Source of the DNA: Mesaphorura yosii
Lineage: Eukaryota > Arthropoda > Collembola > Poduromorpha > Tullbergiidae
Reading direction: 5' to 3'
NCBI GenBank assembly: GCA_009869945.1
Contig: WIXG01000033.1
Location: 124,001 to 188,000 of the forward strand
Length of the DNA stretch: 64,000 nucleotides
The translations under genes and the position numbers were made by a program. The notes under the pieces were generated by a model. The model was not told the DNA's origin. It was given only the letters and a program-made list of their open reading frames with translations, and made no database searches. The stretch's first letter is position 1. Every line of letters begins with the position of its first letter. This document shows, one piece after another, positions 52,501 through 64,000 of this stretch.

Positions 52501-55500
52501 CCGCAGCGTCAACGGCGCACTGCGAAGTCGGCAGGACGCGGAGAGACTGCAAGGAATTGCGGAGCGCATTGAGGCATATGATGCAGTGGTGAGTTTCATC
52601 TTCATATTAATGAAGTATAGCAAGATCCGCCTTCACAAGAGGCTGGCTTTGATGATTTTTCACACGTGCGGCATAAATCTCTCCAAAACGCTTTCACCTT
52701 GCACAGATTTTCCAGATTTATTTCAATTTATCACATTTGGGAGACTACTTTACGGTTTTACCTCCTGAAACTGCTGACTATCACGGACGTGCGCGTGGAG
52801 AACGGATAGGCTTATAAATAGAACAGACTTGTTTATCACTTCAGCTGAGCTCAGAATGAACATATATCAGTTGTAACTGTAACGGTTTAGCCCTCATTTT
52901 ACCCATTCTAATTCAATTTGTATGAACGCTAATTCACTCGCAACTTACAATGTACTTTTCTACCTGTACAGGAAACTCGCGAAGATGAATTGGAGTCGTT
53001 AGTGAAGGCACATTCAAAATTAGATTTATTTCATCCCATGCCCGGCTGTTCTGCATCAAAACGATGGTTAATATTTGATGTTGATGTCAAAATAAAAGAC
53101 TCATTCACTTCCAAGGTAAGTGACGCGCTTTGCTGGTGCCAGAGCGTGCCTCTAAGCGCAGACACGAAGTTTATCCATGCTTAAAAGCGTAAATATACAT
53201 AGCCAGCAAAAGAAAAGATTAATTAGAATTAGACTCGAAATACCCAGAAAAAGGCCTTCGCCTTCGGCCTCTTTCGAATTAGAATCGCCTGCAGACTTGC
53301 TGTTCATTTAAATTCTGTTGGAACTCGAATTCCTTTTTACGCCTTAGAATTTTAGCGTAAATTAAAAACAGACGCAGATGTGTGACGCAAGTTTCTTTTA
53401 TACGAATAAGTCATAAAACATGGCTTTCTCCTACTCACTCTCAGAACCGTGAATATTTCTCGTCTCAAGGTTAGAGTAAGTGTAAGTTTACAACTTTTGA
53501 TGAAACGTGCTAAGTGTGTCTCTATCTCTGGCCCTGCCCCATAAACAAATGAACAGCCTAATTTAACGTAGGCATGTGCCGAATGCTGAAATTCTAAAGC
53601 ACAAAGGATTGTGACGACATTGAAAAGGCGTAGGGACTGAAAGCTTTCTTGAGTCTTGAAGTTTACGACCGTCTTTTTAAAATGCTTTCTTCTTTAAACC
53701 TGAATTTTATGTTATCTGGAATAAAACAACGCTTTTGTCTAAGAGAATTCACTTCTAAAAAGCCAATTAACTTAGAGCTTCAGGGTTTTTTCATAATTTA
53801 CCGTCTTAAGCACCCAAGCTAATTAACGCCATGAAATTGACGAACTGCGCAGCTTGAAAGAAAGCTGTCTCATGTTCCTTTGCAATGAGTAGCAAGGATT
53901 TGACTTCCTTCATATGTCAACGTCAATTTTCAGAGTAAACTGCGACTGCCCTTACAAATAAGTAATTAGTTTCAGTGAAAGTTCGTTCGTGCATAGAATT
54001 CTGTATTACCAGTATTACATGATTACGAGCCACAGGCACATTGCAGTTGTTAGCCTACGCCAGTGTCGCAAGTACCGATGTCGTGAAATGAAGGCGAAGT
54101 GAAAGAAAGCCACTACTTTTCATAAATGCGGAGGATTAAAATGTAATCCTCCTCCGCGGCCAAGTTTGTTTTGATTCTCCAGCCCAACGCTCAGCGACTT
54201 GGCTTTCGCCTTTCTGATCTTTTGATTACTGCAAGGATTTAAGTTTTATTGCTATTAAAAATGGTCTTGTCATGCTCGCGAGTTGCGAGACTGTAATTAC
54301 TTTTCTCAAATTGCGTGCCTCAACAAAGCGCGCGCGGCGCCTGCTGCTTCCAAGTCTAAAGCCTTGTTGTTTGTCCATTTTTCAGATGGATGCGCACTGC
54401 TTTCTTTTCACTGACATGCTCCTCATTTGTAAGCCACTGGGTCGGAGTAAAGGCGAGAAGATGAAAGTCATCAGGCAGCCATACATCGTGGATCGTCTCA
54501 TAATAAAAGAACTGAGCAAAGACCCATGCTCCGTCGGCCTGGTTTACCTTAATGAATTTGGGACAGCGTCAGCAGCACTCTCGCTCCATTTTAATGAACC
54601 GAAATTACTTAAAGTGACGTTAGATCATATTAAGAAGGCGCAGAGAATTTACAATGAGGTGAAAGAAAAGGTAAGGAATTAACAACTAAGAACTAAGGCC
54701 TTGCCTGAGGTGAATAGAATGTACAGGCTTTATAAATTAGCTAAAATGCCCAGACACGTCTCACGCCGTTGGAGCTTTTTGAAATTCTTTCATTAGTTCA
54801 AGTTGCTACTATTAGATTCAAACTCACTTGTAGGAATTCAGAGAAACATTTTCATCTCATTTTAGGAACAAATGGAGTATCAAGGTGATGAGGAGAATGG
54901 TGTGATGTTGTACCTGAATCACCATTTGGGTGGCTCCAGCAGAGGAAGTCAATTGTCCAGTCTTGTCCATTCGCACAGGTAAAATCTACGTTCACTTAAA
55001 GTCTGTTGGCATGCATATGACATGGCTTGGTTGTATTGTGATTTACAGTGGATCAGTGGAAATGGAAGCTTCAGTCCTTTCAAGCCAAGCCGTTAGTTTT
55101 GAGCACGAATTACGTGGATCAAGCTTAAGCTCCGATGAAGGTAACATCAGCGAAGCTGCGGGGATAAGCTTAGTGAAGTCACGTTCCATGAGCTCCGAGA
55201 CTGGGGCGGGAAGGCCGACTTCTCCCAGACGAGAAAGGTAATGAATGGGATTTGCATTGGGGCAAAAATCGACAGAAGCCAATAATGTTTAATTACTCTG
55301 TCTAGGCGTCTTTTTTTGTCAAAATCCCCAAGCCCGAGCCCCAATACGCTCACCGTGCAAATTCCTATCCCAAATTTGTCCGGACAGTCGTTGCCAAATC
55401 TCACAACCGCTTCAGAGACGTCTCCGCCCACGTACGCACACAATCTCTCCCTGACCGTCCCGAAATCGCTGCTGAGTCCTACGCATCGCGGGGTCTCTTA

Positions 55501-57177
55501 TCCGCCGCCATCTCCGAAAAGCTTAACAAGGTCCTACGCACTTCTCCAATCTCGAAATCCGCCCCTGCAGAAATCAAAGAACATTCTGGGCCCTGGGACA
55601 ATGAATCCGGAGAAGACTGTTAGTCTTGATGTGCAAGTTCCAGAGATTAGAGGTTAGACTTTCTTTTCTTTGTTTCTATTCACAGTTCACACTTTCACCA
55701 CACCACAATGAATTCTTTCTTCTCAGAGATTAAGACGCATAATAATAATAATCGTAAAGCTTTATGAAACAACGCAAAAGACATTCGCGCATTGTTTCGC
55801 CACAATCACACAGACGGATTTATTTTTATTAGGTCTGACGTATGAACCACAAGATGCTTACGCTGATTCAAGAGCCAACGACGGCATACCAAGCAGCAGC
55901 CCTACGAATTGCTATTCACCACACGAACTTAAAAGGCCTAAAGAGTTCTTTCCCTCCAACTTTGATGAGCACAATGTAAGTTGCCAAACTGAGACCGAGC
56001 CACAGCCGACGACGGATTATCACTTCACGCGCTACGACGTTTCGTTCCCCACGACCGCAAGCGAAAGTCCAGGCTTTGGAAATACGAAGCGATTATCTCG
56101 AAATGAGCGTGTTGAGTCGAAGCGCTATCATACTGCTGGAGCAATCGATGATATGAGGGTAAGATAGTCTAGTCGTATATTATCGTATATTATTACTTAT
56201 GCGAACTTGTGCCCTTCTTCAATTCGCAGAAGGAAACTAGCAAAGATCGTGATTCAGCAATATACAAGCGACTTTCTTGGAACTGTGGACCTCAAAAATT
56301 GCAGGAGCATCAATCCTCGATTCAGGGCCAGTACGATGCGTCAGTGCTGTCAATCAATTCTAAATCTACTTGGTAATTATTAATTACTATTCAATATCCG
56401 AGCTACTTGCCGAGTAGAGTTTTAAAACCAGTCGCTTCTAAGCGCCTAGCGCCTTGAATTTTAATTTGCTCATGAAAGCTTGATTTGATTATTTTAAAGG
56501 GCAATGCTATTTTTGCTTTTTTTTTTATTAGTGAAAGCATGGCCAGTATTCGTAGCTCTTCTGGAGTTTCGTCAACCAGTTCGCTTTTACATTGTATTAG
56601 TGATCTGGAATCTAATTCGACGTCAACCGCGTCGACCACAATCACAACTCCTTGCGGCGTGACCCCAACTCAACTGCCGTATCACCCGTTGCTTCCCGAA
56701 CACACACCGGGGCCTCCGTGCACGAGTCCGAGTGCTGCAAGTGGAAGTAACGCTAAGCAGCTGCCAAATGTCCGAATTGCGTTGTGTGAGCCTGGCGAAT
56801 CAGAACGAGTTTTACTCAACAATAAGCAGGATTTGGAGTCCCACCTGCAAGAAATTTCGAACCACATCGAGGCGCATTTTGCTGAGGGCGCCCAATGCAA
56901 GACGTGTTCCTCAACTCCTCAGAGCCCGAACCATAATCAGAAGGAGGGGGGTTTCAGAGTGCGGCCGTCGATGTCTCAGTCTTCGTCCTACACCGGTGCA
57001 ATTATGGGACAGGGCCCTAGCTCTTCGCCGGACAAAAACAACTCCCTCCTGGATTTCGTCCTGTTGGACTCCTCACAATCATCGTAAGTTGATAGTCGAG
57101 AAATATGGACCCTGGACCCTTTTTCATGCAATGCATGCTAATTATGACGTGTTTGTTTACATTGTAGGGAAGTTTGA
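28578..57177 (+). CDS. PLEKHG5: PLEKHG5/Syx-type RhoGEF, copy A
   Basis: Rho guanine-nucleotide exchange factor. Twenty-five coding exons keep phase throughout: 28578-28614, 31528-31704, 31798-31865, 37127-37368, 39299-39410, 43660-43848, 43970-44082, 47475-47617, 48619-48686, 49593-49838, 50491-50590, 50742-50887, 50981-51181, 51274-51384, 52230-52379, 52478-52588, 52972-53115, 54386-54670, 54866-54978, 55049-55237, 55306-55652, 55833-56158, 56230-56372, 56532-57083, 57168-57177. The total is 4323 nt, 1440 residues. A Cys/His N-terminus (HACPGHNGGRPCFH) leads to a ubiquitin-like RBD segment (ALRPIFDKRNLSISNVNIFV, about 313-361). The DH domain (about 520-740) includes AIWELVETEVVYL, DQLFSNIPEIY and MDILVRPMQRMTKYSLLLKA. 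The PH domain (about 745-875) has MDAHCFLFTDMLLICKP and LVYLNEFGTA. Ser/Pro-rich blocks follow. The C-terminus ..SSEV matches the PDZ-binding end of vertebrate PLEKHG5. Family members activate RhoA at membranes and junctions. The first five introns reach 5.3 kb. Confidence 0.9.
28615..31527 (+). other. First intron of RhoGEF copy A
   Basis: A 2.9-kb intron joining a 12-codon first exon to the Cys/His exon, both phase 1. No exon with usable sites was recognised inside. It holds a 10-bp perfect inverted repeat at 30350-30406. Additional promoters for shorter isoforms are possible but not visible. Confidence 0.5.
30350..30406. repeat. Perfect 10-bp inverted repeat
   Basis: CGTAAAAGTG (30350-30359) and CACTTTTACG (30397-30406) are exact reverse complements separated by 37 nt. 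Located in intron 1 of RhoGEF copy A. Role unknown. Confidence 0.6.
31866..47474 (+). other. Large introns of RhoGEF copy A
   Basis: Introns at 31866-37126 (5.3 kb), 37369-39298, 39411-43659 (4.2 kb) and 44083-47474 (3.4 kb) separate the N-terminal exons. I found no nested gene, transposon or RNA gene in them. Only short overlapping frames and simple-sequence patches are present, such as GTGAGTGTGAGT near 46770 and a TTCTGTAACG doublet near 47742. Confidence 0.45.
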
Positions 57178-58818
57178 CCGGAGTATCTGCCTCAATCTAC
57201 GCCGAAGACAAAGGTTCGGAATTGGTTGAGGAGCAAATTCGATAGCTTTAAGAATTCGGGTTAAATCTTGTACGCCAGCAATATTTTCGATGACTTTAAG
57301 TGCTAATAGAAGTTTATGCAAATATTTCGTCTCAGCGTTGAAATTATTATGAAGTAATTTTTGAAGAACGTAAATCAAGGAAGTAATGTGAGGCGTGTGA
57401 GCATATTATTACGATTATTATTCTGAGCCAGAGATTATTAGCAAAATGTGATATTCACGAAATACTGGTGTAAGTCTAAATTCTAATCATAGAGCACAAG
57501 AATGTATGTACAAATAGTGCTATTTTGTGATTAGATTCCTTGATGGTGCTGTGTCAAGTGTCTCCTAAATCATCGGCCTATTTCTTCTAAATGTACGCTA
57601 CATTTGCTAGTTTAGGTGTTCAACATGTAATAATTTGTTTGCTTTACGTTTTAAGCGACTATTACTCGTTACTCGTACTCTGCTTTTTAAAATGTGATCT
57701 AGCTATGCAAAACTACAGTATTAAAAACGTGACATATCCTTCGAAAAATGAATGGACAAGCCGGCAGTTTTTGCTCAATGGTTATTTTGATTTATTCGAA
57801 GAGCTATGAACGAGCATATGAACAAAGGACGTAGTGAGGCTTACAACCGTTGTTTTTATTCTTAAATGCTTAAAATACACAGCCCACTCTTACAAGTTTG
57901 GCAGTACCATCCGGTATGGTCCGTGTCTCCGCTAATTATTAGATTCACATCAACCTTAACTAAACTTTAGTGTTAGGTACTGTTAGCTTTATTTGCGATT
58001 TACAAAATACTACTTACAGCTACTATGCTTTGTCACAATTTACCCATTCAAATTCTTTTCCAACCGGAAATGAGACTTTGCGATATTATCATTACCTATG
58101 TTACATGGAAAAGTAATCGTTTTCGTTTCTCTTAGGCCAGACGTTCCAAATACGAGAGAAAGATGGCCGAGAACAAATTTCGATACAATGCGTTAAGATC
58201 TGACGAGTATGAATTTACACATTTGAACTTACACTATACTTAGCAAGCATGAAAACAGAATCAGAATGCGTCCATCTTATCGACATCTAAATTCCTGATT
58301 AAAGCTTTTGTAATAATAATACATTTTGTATCACATCTACTCGCTTCAATCACACACTTTAAATTAAGGTTCGAAGTATCACAACATTCACAGACGTTAA
58401 ATTCACAGGTTTCAATAGTACGGTTTGGAAGGTACATTATCTCTACTATGTAGTATCTCAGTTTGTGTGGTATGATTCGTTGGAAGTTTCCAGCAGTTCC
58501 AGGAATAAAAATTTCGAATAGCGACTTATCGGTTAGGTTAGTTTATCTTTCAATTTAAAACCTATAGATTATGTACAAAGCGAGCAGATCAATCGAATAT
58601 CGAAATCTCTCTGCACGGTTTTATAAGGATATCGTTTCCCCTTTTACAACTATGAATGAGTAACCTATACGAATAATTCCACAAAAGTGGTCGTAAACAA
58701 CAACAGCTAGTCTACTACTTAATAATTAGTAATTCGAAATTTTATTTAATCTATGGAATTTCTGGCGCATCCAAATCCTCAATTTTGTTTTGGGCGTAGC
58801 TTTAGGTAACTGATCAAT
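57178..58818. other. Convergent spacer between the two RhoGEF copies
   Basis: A 1.64-kb AT-rich interval bounded by the stop codons of two tail-to-tail genes. It must contain both 3' UTRs. AATAAA-like sites exist on both strands (plus near 58504, minus near 57855). If transcripts reach these, their 3' ends would overlap and could pair. No coding sequence or transposon was recognised. Confidence 0.5.
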
Positions 58819-61800
58819 TTAAACCTCACTGCAATGTTAAAAATGTGTTAATTACGCATCCCAATCAAACAGATCATGGAGTATTACAATTACAATAACT
58901 TACGAGGCTTCCATTGATGCGTCCGTTAGTATAAAGTCACGAATTAAGAACGGCTCTGATTTGCAATTTGTTGCGGTTGCAGTTCTTGTGTCCTCACGGT
59001 TGCATTCTGGGGATCGCTCCTCATCGTCTTCGCCTTCATGAACTGTATGATTCACTCTTTGGCCTGTAGTTGAGTTGCAATTCCTGCACTGATTCCCTTC
59101 CGCGAAGTGGACTTCGATATGGTTTGAAATTTCATGCAAATCGTTCTCAATTTTGCTTGGTTTGTTGGTCACGAACACCTTTGACGGATCCGAGGGCGAT
59201 TCACACAGCGCAATGCGAACGTTTGGCAATTGTTTACAGGACGCAGCCACAGTTGGGCTCTTGACCGCTACTTTTGGTTTCAAAGCCGGTGGGGGCGGTG
59301 GATCGTGCTCGGGTGGCTGCTGATGATGTGGCGGTATGTGCTTCCCAGATCCAATGGAGCCAACTGTGGTGGCGACAGATGACGAGCAAGGCTCCACGTC
59401 ACTAATGCAATGCAAGAGGGAACTGGTTGAAGAAACTCCGGATGAACTACGAACACTCGTCATGCTTTCACTACTACAAAAGTAAATCATGAACAGAAAA
59501 GAAAACAACATGTAAAAATGATTCGAATAAAACATCAAAACGCTTTCTAAGCACGCACACAACACAACATAAAGAACTCAACCTCAATTTACATCCTCTT
59601 AACTCAACAATAAAAAAGTGGCAATTGCATTATACCTGAAAAATTGCCTGCTTGATGGAATTGATGACTGATTCTGGAATTGTGCCTGCTGCTGTTGTGG
59701 GCCATAATTCCAGGATAATCTTTTGTGAATGGCTGCGTCACGATTGCTCTCTTTCTGTTGACGTACAATCAAACAATCGCTTTACTTCTATGCAAAGTGG
59801 GCGAAAATGGAAACCTACGCGCGCCAGGCGCCAATTAAAGTGAGAAATCGGACCTTGATGTCTTCAATGACTCCAGCCGTGTAGTAGCGTTTTGTGTCGG
59901 TGCGGTCATTTCTTGCGAGGCGTTTTGAAAGGGCAAAAGCCGTGTTACTACTGTTCATTGGATTCGAGGGGTCATGAGGGTGATAGTAATGATTGCCTTC
60001 AGATTTGTCACTCTGGTGCAAAATTAGAACTTCGTCGTCACCATCTTCGTTCTCGTGTTCGGCTTCATGCATGTCGTGGGTTTCCAAGTACTCCATGCTG
60101 CCATATTCTTCTGCACCGGAACCACAACCAGAAATAGCAGACGTCACGGAAGGCGTTGGCGGAGGTTGTGGGACCACAGGAGAAACATCATTGCTTGGTG
60201 GAATGCCTGAAGACAAAGAAAGGAATAAACACGTTATTAAGGTAATTATCGTGGACTTTCCATGTGCATAACGCACGGGCATTGAGTCAGAAGTGTAGTA
60301 AAATGGTGCTCATAAACCTTTACAGCCCGTTATAAATATTTATACGCAAAGAACAAGGGAATTGTTGCTTAACCGCAGCCAAGTTGCAACTATTCCCGAT
60401 GGTAGTTGTATTTATGACCTTGCTTTTAACCACTTTATGACAAGCAAGCAGACTTATGCTTAATGCTTTAGACACTCACCTCTAATCTCAGGAACTTGAA
60501 CATCAAGATTAACAGCTTTTTCCGGACTCGTGACAATATGTTTCGACTTTTGCAGCGGTGGGTTCCTGGATTGTAGCAGTGCGAAGGATCGGCGTAAGCT
60601 ACGTGGCGATGGCGGTGGATATGAGATGCCGCGATGAGTTGGGCTCAACAGCGACTTTGGAACCGTGAGTGAATGGTTGTGGTGTGTCATGGTAGGTGGG
60701 GATGATTCCGAGGCGGTGGGAATGTTGGGCAGCGACTGACCAGACAAGTTTGCAATTGGAATATTCACGGAAAGTGTGTTTGGGCTGGAAGCTTTCAAAA
60801 CCCTCCTGCAAATAGATACCACGTTATAGAATGTCTCTAAATTCGATCTGACTGCAAAAAATTGGGTCATTGGAATCTTACCTTGGCGAACCCGGGCCGG
60901 TGTCCGTGCTCATGGACCGTGACTTCATCAAGCTAGCTCCCGTATTACTGCCTCCAACTGATGATTCGTTCCCATTTCCATCGTCGGAGCTGAGACTTGA
61001 CCCTCGCAATTCGTTCTCGAAGCTGACTCCACGGGTAGAAATGGAAACTTCATTCATTTCAACGGATCCACTGAAAAAGAATGACGGCATTCTTGCTTTG
61101 TTTGAACCAACATCATATCGACAATAGAAAGAGCCAAGTTTACCTGTGGGAATGAATTAGACTTGACAGCTGGCTGGTTCGACTCGAACCAACGCGTCCA
61201 CTTCGGGAATTCAAGTAAACGTTGTCATCCTCATCGTCGGGATTCTCCATGTGCTCCTGAAACAAATTCATCAATAACTAAAAATGCAAAAATTTTAAGA
61301 GCATCGATTACAAACCTTTTCTCTGGCTTCCAAGAATAGCTTTTGTGCTTTTTTCATGTGATCAATGAAACCTTTTACCAGCTTAATTTCATTGAAATGT
61401 AAGGAGAGGGCTGCTGAGGCGGTGCCGTACTCGTTCAGATAAACCAGGCCAAAGGAACATGGATCTTTACTCAATTCTCGCGTGATGAGACGATCGACCA
61501 CGTATGGTTGGCGAATGACTTTTACCCGCTCGCCTTTACGACCGACAGGCTTACAAATGAGGAGCATGTCGGTGAAGAGAAAGCAATGTGCGTCCATCTG
61601 AAATAGAAAATTGGGCAAGTCGTGGTTCAATTTCTTGCTGTAGCTTAAATATTACATTTAGCCAGGACTGGTAAATTCTATTTTCAAGATGAAGAGACCA
61701 AATGAAGTACTCATTATTTTGATAGAAGGAGTTAATAGAAATAGCCAAAACAAAGGCGTTCATCCTCCTCCACATCGCCAAATGCGCTTGTCGCCAACAT

Positions 61801-64000
61801 CAAAGATCAACTTCAAGTATGTCTAGTCTCGTCTGTTGTTTTTCATCGTAATATGTACAGAATTAGCATTAGTGAAGCTGAATCCTGAATGGAGAAACTT
61901 TACACTTGATAATTTGAGATTTGACACCGTCGCAGCTGCCCGCAACGTAGAAAGGTGACAAAAACAAAACAAATAGGCAATTAAGGCAATGACGCCAGTC
62001 AATCCAGACATACTCAGGCTTAATCAAAGAGTGATTCAAATATAGACTGGATTGAAACGTTAATTATGCGGTGGTGTCACCAACAATGCCCACGCATTAT
62101 TGAATGTTTACGTGAAAGGTGAAATACTCGGCTGCTCTTTGGGCAATGCGTAGATGACTTCGCATCCACACTTGCACGTGTAGCACTCTAAAATATGTCA
62201 CGCAGTGGCGTGACATAAGAGAAAGATGCAAGCTGTTGACAACTGACAAGTTCAATTCTCAGAACCTTACATTAAGTTCAACTTTCTACGCGTGATACAA
62301 ATTAAAATTTTTCTCAGAACTTTTCTCATTTCGCTGTAGTACGACTGTGCTGTCCCTTGCGTAGCATTCGGCGCGGCGTATTCGTGAAAAGCCATAAAAA
62401 GCATGGCTCACGGTTCAATAAAACTTTACTCCACTTTCACAATCAAAAGATGGAGAATAAAGACTCGTAGACCCGTATTTAGATCATCGCCTTGGACAGA
62501 CGAAAAACTCGACGAGACCTCGAGACAGAAAATTGCCGCTAAAATTGTGGAAAATTGAGACTGCGTTTTAATAGAGTAATAAGAATTTGCTTAAAATACT
62601 CCGGAAATTCGTCTTTGAACCATGCCACTATTTATTGCCAGCCATCGACTTACCTTCTGCTTTCTTTACGGTATAAATCCAATTTCTCACTTAATTAAAC
62701 GGCGTATCGCGCACAAGCCATTTTACGTACCTTGGACGTAAACGAATCCTTAATTTTCAGGTCGCACTCAAATAAAAGCGACCGCCTCGCCGAAGTACAA
62801 CCTGGCATCGGTTGAAACAGATTTAATCGAGAATGTGACTTTACGATTGATTCCAATTCATCTTCACGAGTTTCCTTTAAATACGCAGTAAACGTTCCAA
62901 TAAATTTCAAATAAGTCGCATAAATATAAAGCGTGCAACTTTCTCCGCCGAAGGTCAACTAGAACTTACCACAACGTCATAAGCTTCAATACGCTCCGAA
63001 ATTCCCTGAAGACGTTCGTTGTCTTCCCGACTCCTTAGAGCGCCGTTCACACTGCGCACAAAGCGCTCCACACTCAAAATCTATATAATAAATTGGAAAT
63101 ACGTATAATTATAAAGATTTCTTCAAATCTGACATTTCCCCCAACGCCCAGCGCCACACATACCATCTCCTCCGTACACTTTCGTTGCTCCAGGTCCTCC
63201 GTGTGCTTGAGTATAGCCTTCAACAAGAGTGAATATTTGGTCATTCGTTGCATTGGTCGCACGAGAATGTCCATCAATCTCAGACGATTGCATTCCTTTC
63301 GAGTCTCGCACCACTTTAAAATACAAGCATAGTTCCTTTAGTATCCAGCCACGCTCAATTTTCTCATCAGAAGCCACGGGCACAAAGCCTTGCCAGAATG
63401 GAACTTACAACTAAATACGCTTTAAAATACTCATTTTCCTGATACTTCTCACGGCAATACTGTTGACATTTGGTTTGATCCAGACAATACTTTGTGTATG
63501 GCTGGCAGGTACTTCCAAACTGTATAGAACACAAATTTCAGTGTCAGTCGTAATTGCAGTGCCACCATTCAACATCGCCTTTCACTTACTCTAAGGAATC
63601 CATTTCTAAGCTCCGAGGGTTGAAGTGGCTGTTTGGTTTCACGTGCTTTTTGTACCATTGGCAGGAAACAATCGAGCCAGAGCAAATTGTTTGATTTGTA
63701 AATTTCAGGAATGTTGCTAAATAATTGATCACGGTCGATTTCGTTCAGGATGTTGGATGACTGCAGATTGTAGAGGCAAGCGAGGAAGAGCTGATGGGCA
63801 AATAACGAATTTAGATGTTAGCGCTAGCAATAGCAATAGCTTTATGCCTTTTTAGATTGGAGGTATTTTACAATATCAACCTCCTGACAATTGTAATTTT
63901 ATTCTATGCTATCTATGCACGGACTATTGGCTGCAGCGCAGTGACTTACATCAGTAATGACTTTCACAGTTCGTAGATAAACGACCTCGGTTTCCACGAG
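58819..64000 (-). CDS. PLEKHG5: PLEKHG5/Syx-type RhoGEF, copy B (5' part outside window)
   Basis: Paralogue of copy A on the opposite strand, entering the window in the exon encoding ..LVETEVVYLRTVKVITD. Exons: >64000-63950, 63790-63590, 63519-63409, 63313-63164, 63080-62970, 62874-62731, 61597 to about 61316, 61256-61144, 61070-60882, 60805-60480, 60206-59854, 59754-59636, 59470-58904 and 58828-58819. Phases match copy A throughout, and lengths of the DH/PH exons are identical apart from one codon in the PH exon. The exon with MDILVRPMQRMTKYSLLLKA differs from copy A at 1 of 50 residues; the exon with LFSNIPEIYKSN agrees at 55 of 67. The PH exon (MDAHCFLFTDMLLICKP) and the Ser/Pro-rich tail (SLTVPKSLLSPTHRG) are kept, and the last 10-nt exon gives Ser-Glu-Val. 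No stop or frameshift was seen, so it is probably functional. Confidence 0.9.

Noticed and set aside
1-64000. CRISPR arrays, bacterial operons, viral or transposon coding regions, tRNA or rRNA genes
   Set aside because: No regular direct repeats with spacers, no reverse transcriptase or transposase motifs, and no clear tRNA B-box/A-box pairs were seen on reading. Weak RNA genes could be missed without a covariance-model search.

Overview
The window is arthropod-like nuclear genomic DNA. Its genes are split by GT-AG introns, many only 50-100 bp long, in fairly AT-rich sequence with long non-coding stretches. Nothing bacterial, organellar or viral was seen, and no tRNA, rRNA or CRISPR array was recognised. 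The gene set (an inactive trypsin-fold homologue, a 7TM chemoreceptor-like gene, an atonal-class bHLH, a GMC oxidoreductase with a signal anchor) suggests an arthropod. The species cannot be fixed from sequence alone; a non-insect hexapod such as a springtail is only a guess. All gene models were built by hand from splice sites and reading phase.

Layout. 1-593 (+): 3' end of a serine-protease homologue with a destroyed active site. 710-1928 (-): chemoreceptor-like gene with one frame break. 4559-7365 (-): ten-exon F-box/leucine-rich-repeat gene. 10774-11756 (+): atonal-family proneural bHLH gene with large flanks (about 3.4 kb and 5.5 kb) free of recognisable genes, plausibly regulatory. 17253-18361 (+): arthropod gene I cannot assign. 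18632-23735 (-): GMC oxidoreductase whose third intron holds a complete same-strand tRNA-dihydrouridine synthase gene (DUS1 type, 20783-22383). 24393-24560 (+): candidate one-TM micropeptide gene with TATA box and poly(A) signal. 24911-27464 (-): NUFIP1 homologue, an assembly factor of box C/D snoRNPs.

The largest unit is a pair of PLEKHG5/Syx-type Rho guanine-nucleotide exchange factors. Copy A (+, 28578-57177) has 25 coding exons and about 1440 codons. Copy B (-, 58819 to beyond 64000) is seen from the DH domain to the stop. They are convergent, with stop codons 1.64 kb apart. The 14 shared exons keep the same order and phases and often identical lengths, ending in a 10-nt microexon that gives both proteins a C-terminal Ser-Glu-Val PDZ-binding motif. 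This is an inverted gene duplication retained as two apparently intact paralogues.

No shared pathway among neighbours is evident. The main points of interest are the inverted RhoGEF pair with its conserved microexon, the gene nested within a gene on the same strand, the pseudo-protease active site, the frame-broken receptor, the micropeptide candidate, a hammerhead-like hairpin motif, and several perfect short inverted repeats.
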